Assembly: GCA_910588535.1 (NCBI GenBank)
Contig: CAJUOO010000059.1
Coordinates: 1-21,755 of the forward strand
Direction of reading: 5' to 3'
DNA: 21,755 nt
Origin: an uncultured Lachnospiraceae bacterium
GTDB lineage: Bacteria > Bacillota > Clostridia > Lachnospirales > Lachnospiraceae
In this document: positions 8,000-14,581 of the stretch, piece after piece
Layout: every line of letters begins with the position of its first letter
Numbering within the stretch: position 1 is the first letter of the stretch
Made by a program: the position numbers and the translations under genes
Notes under the pieces: model-generated
What the model was told of the DNA's origin: nothing
The model's input: only the letters and a program-made list of their open reading frames with translations
Database searches by the model: none

Positions 8000-8025
8000 A
8001 GAGATTTAAAAGCTTCACAATCTCT
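8000..8025 (-). terminator. Weak hairpin at the gldA stop codon
   Basis: AGAGATT (8000-8006) pairs with AATCTCT (8019-8025), which overlaps the TAG stop. On the minus strand it is followed by GAGATTTTCT, a weak T-rich tail. A partial terminator at best. Confidence 0.3.
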
Positions 8026-9124
8026 AAAAACATTCTTTGTAATAATGACCTACTCTGTCAGCGGCAAGCATCGCATCACACACCATCTCAGGTGTAATTG
8101 CAAAAGGCATATTATGTGCAGTATCTCCTTCTGCACATGCAAGCTTTGCTGCTTCCATCAGCTTTGCCTTATCAATCTGCTTTACCCCAAGCTCCTCTAA
8201 AGTGACAGGCAGACCTACGGTAATACAGAAATCCATCACCTCTTCCAATTCATCTACAGATGCATTTTCTAACATTAACTGTGTGATTACGCCAAAGGAA
8301 ACTTTCTCACCGTGATATTTCTCATGTGTCTCTTCTATGCAGGTCAATCCATTATGCACCGCATGAGCCGCTGCTATGCCGCCGCTCTCAAATCCAATGC
8401 CCGAAAGATAGGTATTCGCCTCAATAATATTCTCCACAGCGACCGTGCAGGCGCCTGCTTCTAAAGCCAGCTTTGCTTTCGGTCCGTCTGCAATTAAGGT
8501 TCTATAGCAAAGCTCAGAAAGTGCCATCGCCGTCTTAGAAACCTTTCCGCCCATACAGCTTGTTGTATCGGAGCGCATACATGCTCTTGTCTCAAAATAG
8601 GTAGCTAATGCATCCCCCATACCAGACACAATAAGGCGTATTGGAGCGGCTGCCACTATATCATAATCCAAGAGAACGATATCTGGGTTACTTGGCAGCC
8701 ACAGATATTCATCAAATTGTCCCTCTTCTGTGTACAATACACTTAGAGCAGAGCAAGGTGCATCTGTGGAAGCTGCTGTAGGCACACATACCGCTGCCAC
8801 ATCTGCATAATAGGCAACTGCCTTCGCCGTGTCAAGAATCTTGCCGCCGCCAATTCCCACTACCATATCACAGCTCTCTGCCGCAAGCACCTTGCCAATC
8901 CGATCGATCTCTTGTCTGGAACATTCTCCATTAAAAATCTCCCACACAATACTCGTATCTGTGCCAGAAATAGCCGTGTTAAGCTTCCCCTCCACACGTC
9001 CTCTTCCACTTTTGCTGACAAGCACTAACATCTTTTTCCCCAGCTTTGCGGTGTATTTTGTCAACTCACTAAGAGCACCTTTTCCCTGAATATAACGGCT
9101 GGGCGATCCAATAATTCTTACCAT
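8024..9124 (-). CDS. gldA: Glycerol dehydrogenase-like iron/zinc alcohol dehydrogenase
   Basis: 366 residues, the normal length of GldA, which oxidises glycerol to dihydroxyacetone with NAD in the cytoplasm. The NAD-binding motif GIGGGKILDTAK begins at residue 90. The metal ligands of the group III alcohol dehydrogenase family are in place: Asp171 (GMGDALATYFE), His254 (AAAHAVHNGL) and His271 (EKYHGEKVSFG). AGGAGG lies 8 bp before the ATG and a near-consensus promoter stands upstream. It appears to be a single-gene unit. Related enzymes act on hydroxyacetone, 1-propanol-type substrates or sn-glycerol 1-phosphate, so the exact substrate is open; the motifs fit glycerol dehydrogenase best. Confidence 0.88.
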   Translation of the reverse strand: MVRIIGSPSRYIQGKGALSELTKYTAKLGKKMLVLVSKSGRGRVEGKLNTAISGTDTSIVWEIFNGECSRQEIDRIGKVLAAESCDMVVGIGGGKILDTAKAVAYYADVAAVCVPTAASTDAPCSALSVLYTEEGQFDEYLWLPSNPDIVLLDYDIVAAAPIRLIVSGMGDALATYFETRACMRSDTTSCMGGKVSKTAMALSELCYRTLIADGPKAKLALEAGACTVAVENIIEANTYLSGIGFESGGIAAAHAVHNGLTCIEETHEKYHGEKVSFGVITQLMLENASVDELEEVMDFCITVGLPVTLEELGVKQIDKAKLMEAAKLACAEGDTAHNMPFAITPEMVCDAMLAADRVGHYYKECF

Positions 9125-9183
9125 AATACCATCCTCCTTTTAATATAGAATATAACTTCCCACCAACATCTTTTACAGATTTC

Positions 9184-9212
9184 AGTATATCATTCGCAAA
9201 AAACCTTGTCAA
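9184..9212 (-). promoter_or_regulatory. gldA promoter
   Basis: On the minus strand a consensus TTGACA (9207-9212) and TATACT (9184-9189) are 17 bp apart, about 60 bp before the gldA start codon. Confidence 0.75.
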
Positions 9213-9291
9213 TGTATGCAGACAGGACTTTATTCTTCATATATATCATGACAACACTTGCAAAATCGATGTATTTTTTGATAATATGAGA

Positions 9292-9297
9292 TATAAT
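9292..9297 (+). promoter_or_regulatory. -10 box upstream of the NifX-like gene
   Basis: TATAAT lies 31 bp before the ATG. The best -35 candidates are poor: TGTATT at 16 bp, or TTGCAA 18 bp before an alternative TAATAT. This gives a divergent promoter pair with gldA. Confidence 0.45.
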
Positions 9298-9328
9298 ACT
9301 CTTAAACAAACAGAAAGGAGCAGATACT

Positions 9329-9742
9329 ATGAAACTAGCAGTCACTTATGAAAATGGAGAGGTTTTTCAGCATTTCGGTCATACAGAGCAGTTTAAGTTC
9401 TATGATATCGAGAATGGAAAGATTATAAAAGAGGAAATTGTCAATATGAATGGACAGGGACATGGCGCATTATCTGGTTTTCTCCATTCTGCGGGCATCG
9501 ATGTTGTTATCTGTGGAGGAATCGGCGGCGGTGCACAAGCAGCTCTGGCAGAAACCGGCATCAAGCTATATGGAGGTGTCTCTGGCAGCACAGATCAGGC
9601 GGTAAATGCCTATCTGGATGGCACACTTGGATATAATCCAAATGTACATTGCAATCACCATGAAGAAGAACATTCCTGCGGAGAACATTCCTGTGGGACA
9701 GACAAACATGGCTGCTCTGGCAACGGCGGAAATTGCAAATAA
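9329..9742 (+). CDS. NifX/NifB-type metal-cofactor-binding domain protein with Cys/His-rich tail
   Basis: 137 residues. Residues 1-105 form the small alpha/beta domain of the dinitrogenase iron-molybdenum cofactor biosynthesis family, with MKLAVTYENGEVFQHFGHTEQF at the front and ICGGIGGGAQAAL at 61-73. That fold binds Fe-S or FeMo-type clusters in NifX, NafY and the NifB C-terminus. Residues 107-136 add a tail with five Cys and six His (HCNHH, EHSCGEHSCG, HGC), which suggests metal or cluster binding. No nitrogenase genes are nearby, so a role in nitrogen fixation is not indicated. AAGGAG precedes the ATG; a terminator follows, so it is a single-gene unit. The physiological job of such stand-alone proteins is not known to me. 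Confidence 0.85.
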   Translation: MKLAVTYENGEVFQHFGHTEQFKFYDIENGKIIKEEIVNMNGQGHGALSGFLHSAGIDVVICGGIGGGAQAALAETGIKLYGGVSGSTDQAVNAYLDGTLGYNPNVHCNHHEEEHSCGEHSCGTDKHGCSGNGGNCK

Positions 9743-9763
9743 TTTTTAATATCTGATAAAGAT

Positions 9764-9812
9764 AAAAAAATGGCTTCGTCTACATCAACACAACCGTCGA
9801 AGCTATTTTTTT
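9764..9812 (+). terminator. Rho-independent terminator of the NifX-like gene
   Basis: An A tract plus TGGCTTCG pairs with CGAAGCTA plus a T7 tract (one G-U pair) around a loop of about 18 nt. The symmetric A and T tracts mean it could also work on the other strand. Confidence 0.8.
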
Positions 9813-9836
9813 ATTTTTATATATATCAAAATAGTA

Positions 9837-9865
9837 TTGACATTTTAATATTAATAATATATAAT
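9837..9865 (+). promoter_or_regulatory. Full-consensus promoter of the 117-residue gene and ArsR unit
   Basis: TTGACA (9837-9842) and TATAAT (9860-9865) are both perfect and 17 bp apart, in very A+T-rich DNA. Such a promoter is expected to be strong unless repressed. It leaves a leader of about 145 nt before the first ATG at 10017. Confidence 0.8.
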
Positions 9866-9875
9866 CATTTTAAAA

Positions 9876-9891
9876 ATAATAATATTATTAT
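9876..9891. promoter_or_regulatory. Perfect 16-bp A+T palindrome at the start of transcription
   Basis: ATAATAATATTATTAT begins about 10 bp after the -10 box, so it overlaps or directly follows the likely start point. The place fits a repressor site for the ArsR-type regulator encoded in the same unit. A+T-only palindromes can arise by chance, so this is suggestive. Confidence 0.45.
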
Positions 9892-10016
9892 CACAAAATT
9901 ATATTGTACACATATGGTTACAACAATCCGTTTATTGCTTGAATAGCAAATTTTGGATCATATACCCTTAACGCAATAACAATAAACTGATTATCATTTC
10001 AAAAAGGAGTGTTTTT

Positions 10017-10370
10017 ATGAAAATACTTGATTATTTCAATCAAAAAGAATCCACGTGTTATGAAAAGGAAAAACAGCTTCAGTCTGAGGATCGCAACGAT
10101 GAGGCAGTGTTTGAGAAAATAAAAGCAAACGTTTATAATATTTTTCGAACAGTTCTATCTGTCTCCATCAAAAAATATCCCAATGATTCCTCTAAGGCCC
10201 ATGATGACTTTTTCAACAAGCTTGATCAGATTTCTTCTCAATGGGTTATCGCTTATGAGAAGGCTGAACAACACAATGATGTGGAAAAGATGCATATAGA
10301 AAACATTAAGCTTAATGTGGTAAAAGATATCAGGGAAACCATTCCGCAATTATGGGAGGAGACCGCATGA
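10017..10370 (+). CDS. Small helical protein of unknown function, coupled to an ArsR regulator
   Basis: 117 residues, mostly charged and predicted helical, with no signal peptide, membrane segment or metal motif; one Cys at residue 14. I do not recognise a family. AAAGGAG lies before the ATG. Its TGA stop shares the sequence ATGA with the start of the next gene, so translation of the two is coupled and they belong to one transcript. It is likely the partner or target of that regulator, for example a small effector or an anti-regulator, but nothing in the sequence shows which. Confidence 0.7.
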   Translation: MKILDYFNQKESTCYEKEKQLQSEDRNDEAVFEKIKANVYNIFRTVLSVSIKKYPNDSSKAHDDFFNKLDQISSQWVIAYEKAEQHNDVEKMHIENIKLNVVKDIRETIPQLWEETA

Positions 10371-10915
10371 AAGAAGCAGAAGTCATCTTGTTATTTAAAT
10401 GTCTGTCAGATAAATCTCGCCTTCATATTGTAAAATCTCTTGCTATAGAAGATATGTATGTGGAGCGCTTGGCAGAACGCCTTAATTTATCAGCATCGAC
10501 CATATCCTTCCATCTTAAAAAGCTGGCGGAGGCGGGAATTGTCTCCTCCTATAAAACACAATATTACACTATGTACTCTATCAATCCTGAGATTCTTAAC
10601 ACAAGCATTATCAAGCTAATAAAAGAAAAACCTGATGATGCTGCGATACAGGAAGAAAGGGAAGCCCAGTATCGGAAACGTATTATAGATTCATTTTTTG
10701 AATATGGAAAATTAAAATCGATCCCTGCCCAAAGAAAAAAAGAAAGAATTATCCTTGAGACAATCGTTGAGGCGTTCGAATATAACAGACAATATACAGA
10801 GCGGGAAGTGAATATTATTATTGCTGATTTCTTTGACGATTTCTGCACACTTCGCAGAGATATGATAGCAGAAAATCTGCTGGGAAGAAAAGACAGATTG
10901 TATTGGCGAATATAA
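10367..10915 (+). CDS. ArsR-family winged-helix regulator with C-terminal DUF2087 domain
   Basis: 182 residues from the ATG at 10367. I chose this over 10352 because GGGAGGAG sits just before it and it makes an ATGA overlap with the gene upstream. Residues 1-75 are an ArsR-type winged helix (LSDKSRLHIVKSLA, then LNLSASTISFHLKKLAEAGI, the recognition helix). Residues about 112-182 resemble DUF2087: KLKSIPAQRKKERIILE, the YTEREVN helix, and a terminal LYWRI. No CxC metal site is present in the DNA-binding domain, so it is unlikely to be an arsenic or cadmium sensor of the classic type. It probably represses its own A+T-rich promoter at 9837-9891. The signal it senses is unknown. Confidence 0.85.
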   Translation: MKEAEVILLFKCLSDKSRLHIVKSLAIEDMYVERLAERLNLSASTISFHLKKLAEAGIVSSYKTQYYTMYSINPEILNTSIIKLIKEKPDDAAIQEEREAQYRKRIIDSFFEYGKLKSIPAQRKKERIILETIVEAFEYNRQYTEREVNIIIADFFDDFCTLRRDMIAENLLGRKDRLYWRI

Positions 10916-10956
10916 TTATATATGCAGAAGAACACGAGGAAAATGAACAGCAAACA

Positions 10957-11889
10957 CTACACGCGCCCCGCGCGACGAGCAGTGGAGTTCATTGTTCCCC
11001 TACTCGATTTTCTTTGATTCTCCATGGAAACTGTATCTCTTTTTCCATCACCTTTATAAAATCCGATATAAATGGCATCCTTTGGACACACACTGGCACA
11101 TGCCCCACATCGAATACATTCAGCAGAGTCCGGTGTCTTTACAGGATCCACCTCCATCTTGCACACCTGTCTACATTTTCCACAATTCACACACTTATGC
11201 TTATCAATTTCCAGATGATACACACTGATCTTATTCATCAAACCATAGATGGCACCAAGTGGGCACATTGTTCTGCAAAAAAAGCGATACACCAAAACAC
11301 AGCCAACTATTGTTAGAATCAATATTGCCATTTTTAGAGAAAACAATGATCCAATTGTCTGCCTTAACTCCTCATGGGTGCTGAGCAGAGGAATACCACC
11401 CTCCAAGGTGCCTGCTGGACAAATATATTGGCAAAATGCTGGTTTGCCCATTCCCATATAGTTGGTGGCAACCACGGGAAGCACAAAAACAAACACAATA
11501 AGCACAATATATTTCAAACATAAAAATCCTTTTTTCAGTTTTAGCTTTGGGGACGGAATTTTATGTATCAGCTCCTGTATCAATCCAAAAGGGCAGAGCC
11601 AGCCACACACTGCCCTCCCTAGAATTACACCAAAAGCCAAGAGAACACCAACCACGTAAAAGCTAAAATTAAATTTCATGGAACCATTCACTGCCTGAAG
11701 TGCCCCAATAGGACAGGCAAAGCTGGCAGCCGGGCAGGAATAACAATGAAGCCCCGGATTACAAAATTGCTTCCACTTTCCTTTATAGATCTTTCCTCCG
11801 TTAAAATTAAGAAGATGCATATTTGAAAATCCAAATGCAATCACTTGTATTAGTTTTCTTTTTATAAAATTCTGCATATTCATCTCCAT
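10957..11889 (-). CDS. Membrane polyferredoxin (NapH/FixG-like 4Fe-4S protein)
   Basis: 310 residues. An N-terminal Cys cluster (Cys43, 49, 52, 59 with CNPGLHCYSCP and FACPIGALQ) precedes membrane segments near 73-92, 124-144 and 184-202. Cys pairs lie in CGWLCPFG (95-100), CQYICPAG (153-158) and CRTMCPLG (205-210), the pattern of NapH, NosR and FixG-type proteins. Two classic 4Fe-4S motifs end it: CVNCGKCRQVC (233-243) and CIRCGACASVCP (258-269). It likely passes electrons across or along the membrane. It is last in an operon after the TlpA-like and 48-residue CXXC genes, which suggests that it supplies electrons to a thiol relay outside the cell; that is inference. Start ATGs at 11889 and 11877 are both possible. 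No clear terminator follows. Confidence 0.88.
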   Translation of the reverse strand: MEMNMQNFIKRKLIQVIAFGFSNMHLLNFNGGKIYKGKWKQFCNPGLHCYSCPAASFACPIGALQAVNGSMKFNFSFYVVGVLLAFGVILGRAVCGWLCPFGLIQELIHKIPSPKLKLKKGFLCLKYIVLIVFVFVLPVVATNYMGMGKPAFCQYICPAGTLEGGIPLLSTHEELRQTIGSLFSLKMAILILTIVGCVLVYRFFCRTMCPLGAIYGLMNKISVYHLEIDKHKCVNCGKCRQVCKMEVDPVKTPDSAECIRCGACASVCPKDAIYIGFYKGDGKRDTVSMENQRKSSRGTMNSTARRAGRV

Positions 11890-11918
11890 ACTGCCTTCTG
11901 CGGCTCAATTTCACACTC

Positions 11919-12065
11919 TCATCCTAACCCAATACATTCCAGACAGATAGTAACAGCTTTATTCATTACAATCTGCACTTCTCCTCTGGAAACTCCATAC
12001 AAGGTACATACAAGAGAGGCTAGTATCACTATTGTTCTGGCGATCCATTTCCCTCTATTTTCCAT
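11919..12065 (-). CDS. 48-residue membrane protein ending in CXXC (CD1871A family)
   Basis: A tiny gene between the TlpA-like and polyferredoxin genes. It starts with ATG at 12065, overlapping the end of the TlpA-like gene by 11 bp, and stops with TGA at 11919. A short charged N-terminus (MENRGKW) is followed by one membrane segment (about residues 8-24), then GVSRGEVQIVMNKA and a C-terminal CLECIGLG with Cys41 and Cys44. This agrees with my recollection of the CD1871A family of CXXC mini-proteins, found between the same two neighbours in other Clostridia. The CXXC at the membrane surface suggests a thiol or cluster role. It was found by reading the gap; coding is supported by overlap, motif and context. 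Confidence 0.85.
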   Translation of the reverse strand: MENRGKWIARTIVILASLVCTLYGVSRGEVQIVMNKAVTICLECIGLG

Positions 12066-13095
12066 TGATATACTCCTCCACAAAATTTTTATACCCCTTT
12101 ACATTTGCCCCTACAACGGGATCTCCCACGATATTACCCTCTTTATCTACAAATAATGTGGTAGGTACACCTGTCACCCATCTCATAATCTCATTAAAAT
12201 CCTCATTGGCAATTATCTGCGTAAACTCTGCTCCTGCCCTCTCCGTAATTGTAATAGCAAGCTCTTTATGCTCTGTGTCCTCTTCCCCGTTAATATCTAC
12301 AATAAGCCCCACCATCTGCACATTCTCTGGCATCTCCTTCGCCCATTCGCCAAGCTCTGGCATCTCTTCCACGCAAGGATTACAGAAAGTGCCCCAGATA
12401 TTTACAACCGTCAGATCCTTCTCACCAAAAATACTGTCTGTAACAGTATTACCTTCCAGATCCTTTGCCGAAAAAGCAGGCATCTTATCAGGAATCTTTT
12501 TGGTATTTGTTTTTTTCATAAAAGAGAGATTCTCTTTTACCGACTGTATATGAGCAGAACACTCCTCATATAGTGCTTTCTCTTCCTTCTCCATACCAGC
12601 AGTATCATTTTCCTGAATCGAAAGAAGATATACATACCCTTCATTCGTTCCAAGCACCTCAAGGTTATCTCCATAGGCCAGATCCTTAAGCTCCATCCCT
12701 CCATCGACAGCATCCTTATATTTTTGCTCCTCAATAAGAGTAATGCTCATAAGATATTTGCTGTGAGTCATCATCTGCTCATATAACTTCTCCATCTTTT
12801 CAACTGTGAGATCTTCGGAGGACAAAGCCTTGGCTTCCTCAAAAAGCTTATCTGTTATTGGCGTATAATACCAGACCACCTGAATTGTATCATTTTCATT
12901 ATAATCCTTATAAGGACCTTCTATCATTATAGTACCTTGATCTAAATACTCCTTGGAAATCTGAAATACCAGTCCTGTCTCCGGGCTTTCCACTCTCCGC
13001 ACAGCATTATCAGCCGATTTCTGGCAGCCTGCAAGAACCACAATAACCATAAAAAGGATACAAAGCCCTTTTAATACTTTTCCACGCATTTTCAT
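12055..13095 (-). CDS. TlpA/ResA-like thioredoxin-fold lipoprotein
   Basis: 346 residues starting at 13095, where AGGAG lies 8 bp upstream; a longer frame to 13164 lacks a ribosome site and a sensible signal. A short basic stretch and hydrophobic core lead to the lipobox LAGC with Cys24, so it is exported and lipid-anchored outside the membrane. Residues about 30-195 are a charged region that I cannot assign to a domain. The C-terminal thioredoxin fold (about 205-346) holds WGTFCNPCVEEMP with the redox pair Cys238/Cys241 and the cis-Pro311 in VTGVPTTLF. Members of this family reduce or make disulfides. It leads an operon with the CXXC mini-protein and the polyferredoxin, its probable electron partners. 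Confidence 0.9.
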   Translation of the reverse strand: MKMRGKVLKGLCILFMVIVVLAGCQKSADNAVRRVESPETGLVFQISKEYLDQGTIMIEGPYKDYNENDTIQVVWYYTPITDKLFEEAKALSSEDLTVEKMEKLYEQMMTHSKYLMSITLIEEQKYKDAVDGGMELKDLAYGDNLEVLGTNEGYVYLLSIQENDTAGMEKEEKALYEECSAHIQSVKENLSFMKKTNTKKIPDKMPAFSAKDLEGNTVTDSIFGEKDLTVVNIWGTFCNPCVEEMPELGEWAKEMPENVQMVGLIVDINGEEDTEHKELAITITERAGAEFTQIIANEDFNEIMRWVTGVPTTLFVDKEGNIVGDPVVGANVKGYKNFVEEYINGK

Positions 13096-13203
13096 CTTCT
13101 TCTCTCCTATTCTCCTCCAATCACCATTACTCACCAAACGAAACAGATGATTTATATTCATCACCTTTTATAAGCTACAATTAGAGATAAATTATGGTTC
13201 TTT

Positions 13204-13241
13204 ATTATACCATATAGTCTTACATTTTTCCACAGTCTTAC
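13204..13241 (-). promoter_or_regulatory. -10 box and paired direct repeats upstream of the redox cassette
   Basis: On the minus strand TATAAT (13204-13209) has no good -35. Instead GTAAGACT occurs twice, at 13234-13241 and 13216-13223, with an 18-bp period that puts the repeats on the -35 region. This arrangement is common for promoters switched on by OmpR/PhoB-type response regulators, which bind direct repeats. No such regulator is encoded in this window. Confidence 0.5.
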
Positions 13242-13360
13242 GCCATTTACTATTTTTTATAAAATATTTGACCTAAGCAAGTATATCAAGCCTTTTCTAA
13301 CCATATAACTATCTCCCGATATACTCAGCCTGTAAGACAGATGACTCTTGAATCAGCTCC

Positions 13361-13885
13361 TTACGTCTCAATTAGAGATCTCACAATAGGTTCTATATAC
13401 TTTTTATCCGATATATCATAGGACGTAGAGATCATTTTTATCATTTCTCTCTCTGTGTCTGTCTTATTCTTTTTTGCCTCTAACATTTTTATAAACATTT
13501 TCATCAACAGTCTTGATGAAATAGACATTTTATCATAACGAAATCCTCCGGGACAATAAAACACTTTTATTTTCTCCCATTCTAGCTCACTAAAATTTTT
13601 CTTTAGAGCAGGTCCAACATCTGGACTTTCCATCGGACTAGCTCCAACACAAAAGGCGATCAGCTTTTTCCCGCTCCATCTCTCTATATTGCTCTTAAAC
13701 CAACTCAGCTTACTAATACTGCCTGCACATGCCCAGCCTCCATAAATAATTGCCTCATATTCATCCATATTTTTCTTCTTTGCTTCTGACAATTCATAAC
13801 AATCCGCCCCTGTTTCCTCCGCAATCCATTGCGCATAACGCTTTGTAAACCCTGTCTGTGAATTATATATCACTATTGTCTTCAT
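13361..13885 (-). CDS. Flavodoxin-like protein (HemG/Flavodoxin_5 type)
   Basis: 174 residues. It starts with MKTIVIYNSQTGFTKRYA, where SQTGFTK is the FMN phosphate loop of flavodoxin domains; GGWACAG (49-55) is the second FMN-contact region. The C-terminal part is Lys-rich and longer than in short-chain flavodoxins, as in flavodoxin-domain proteins related to menaquinone-dependent protoporphyrinogen oxidase (HemG). It probably carries FMN and transfers electrons in the cytoplasm. Its start lies inside the end of the marR-type gene (23-bp overlap), so the two are co-expressed and the regulator probably controls this protein. The redox partner is unknown, and a heme-synthesis role is not shown. 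Confidence 0.8.
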   Translation of the reverse strand: MKTIVIYNSQTGFTKRYAQWIAEETGADCYELSEAKKKNMDEYEAIIYGGWACAGSISKLSWFKSNIERWSGKKLIAFCVGASPMESPDVGPALKKNFSELEWEKIKVFYCPGGFRYDKMSISSRLLMKMFIKMLEAKKNKTDTEREMIKMISTSYDISDKKYIEPIVRSLIET

Positions 13886-14363
13886 ATGGCATAACCCTCT
13901 TTTCTAAATTTTCTATTCCTGCATATAGTTTTGTTATTAAAAAATACAATGTTTTTATTTCTTCCTCAGAATAAACTTCAAAGAGATACTTTAATTCCTT
14001 TTGATATTGTGAAAATTCATTTTGAAAATATTCATCTACTTTATTGGTAGGGATAATGCACATCGCTCTTGTGTCATAAAGACTCTGCTCTATATGAATA
14101 AACCCTTTTTTCTTTAATACTTCAGCTAATTTTTTAATATTTTGACGGGAGCAGCCAAGAATCTCTCCTAATTGAGTTAATGTCATCTGTTCATTCGATT
14201 GCCGAACTATAGATAATAACATAAATTGTTTCAGTGAAATCTCTGGTATACGTTTATCAAAAAGCGTCTGTAACTTATTTCCCGCAATAAACAATGTACT
14301 AAAAATTGCTTTTTCTTGATTTTCTGTGGTATTTGAAAATCTTTTAATTAAATCATCTATCAT
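13863..14363 (-). CDS. MarR-family transcriptional regulator
   Basis: 166 residues from the ATG at 14363, which has GAGGTGAG just upstream. A longer frame to 14492 would include the promoter and operator sequences and is rejected. The winged helix is clear: TLTQLGEILGCSRQNIKKLA (61-80) with the wing at about 91-103 (IEQSLYDTRAMCI). The flanking helices for dimerisation are present (N-terminal about 1-40, C-terminal about 110-160). Two Cys, Cys71 and Cys102, lie in the DNA-binding domain, so redox sensing is possible. It overlaps the flavodoxin-like gene. A 12-bp inverted repeat covers its promoter, so it probably represses itself and the flavodoxin. Confidence 0.87.
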   Translation of the reverse strand: MIDDLIKRFSNTTENQEKAIFSTLFIAGNKLQTLFDKRIPEISLKQFMLLSIVRQSNEQMTLTQLGEILGCSRQNIKKLAEVLKKKGFIHIEQSLYDTRAMCIIPTNKVDEYFQNEFSQYQKELKYLFEVYSEEEIKTLYFLITKLYAGIENLEKRVMPYEDNSDI

Positions 14364-14375
14364 AATACTCACCTC

Positions 14376-14431
14376 TATAATAGTAACTAATCTGCATATC
14401 TTATTATAGCAACTTGTTACTATTATAGCAA
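14376..14431 (-). promoter_or_regulatory. marR promoter with 12-bp inverted-repeat operator
   Basis: On the minus strand TTGCTA (14426-14431) and TATAAT (14403-14408) are 17 bp apart. Perfect arms TATAATAGTAAC (14376-14387) and GTTACTATTATA (14416-14427) flank the -10 box, one touching the -35 and one downstream of the start. TTGCTATAATA also occurs twice in direct order, 23 bp apart. The layout fits autorepression by the MarR protein. Confidence 0.7.
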
Positions 14432-14528
14432 GCGACAAAATAAAAAAGCTGGAATTTCCCATGAAAATTCTGATAAGAATATTTGATAACATTATTTCTA
14501 ATGTCTCATCTATCTGATACCTTTCACA

Positions 14529-14557
14529 TTGACACTATAATAAGAACACGGTAAAAT
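14529..14557 (+). promoter_or_regulatory. Promoter of the Rrf2 gene
   Basis: TTGACA (14529-14534) and TAAAAT (14552-14557) are 17 bp apart, 24 bp before the ATG. The gene upstream is divergent, so this stands alone. Confidence 0.75.
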
Positions 14558-14581
14558 AGAATAGAAAGGTGGTAGATAATT

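Noticed and set aside
9860..10016. Riboswitch in the 145-nt leader of the ArsR unit
   Set aside because: The leader is A+T-rich and shows no conserved aptamer core or terminator/antiterminator pair that I can recognise.
10916..10956. Terminator between the convergent ArsR and polyferredoxin genes
   Set aside because: Only a very short GC-rich palindrome near 10962-10974 within the coding end, with no T tract.
14363..14492. Longer start of the MarR protein (209 residues)
   Set aside because: It would put the promoter and operator inside the coding region, and the extra residues are hydrophobic and foreign to the family.
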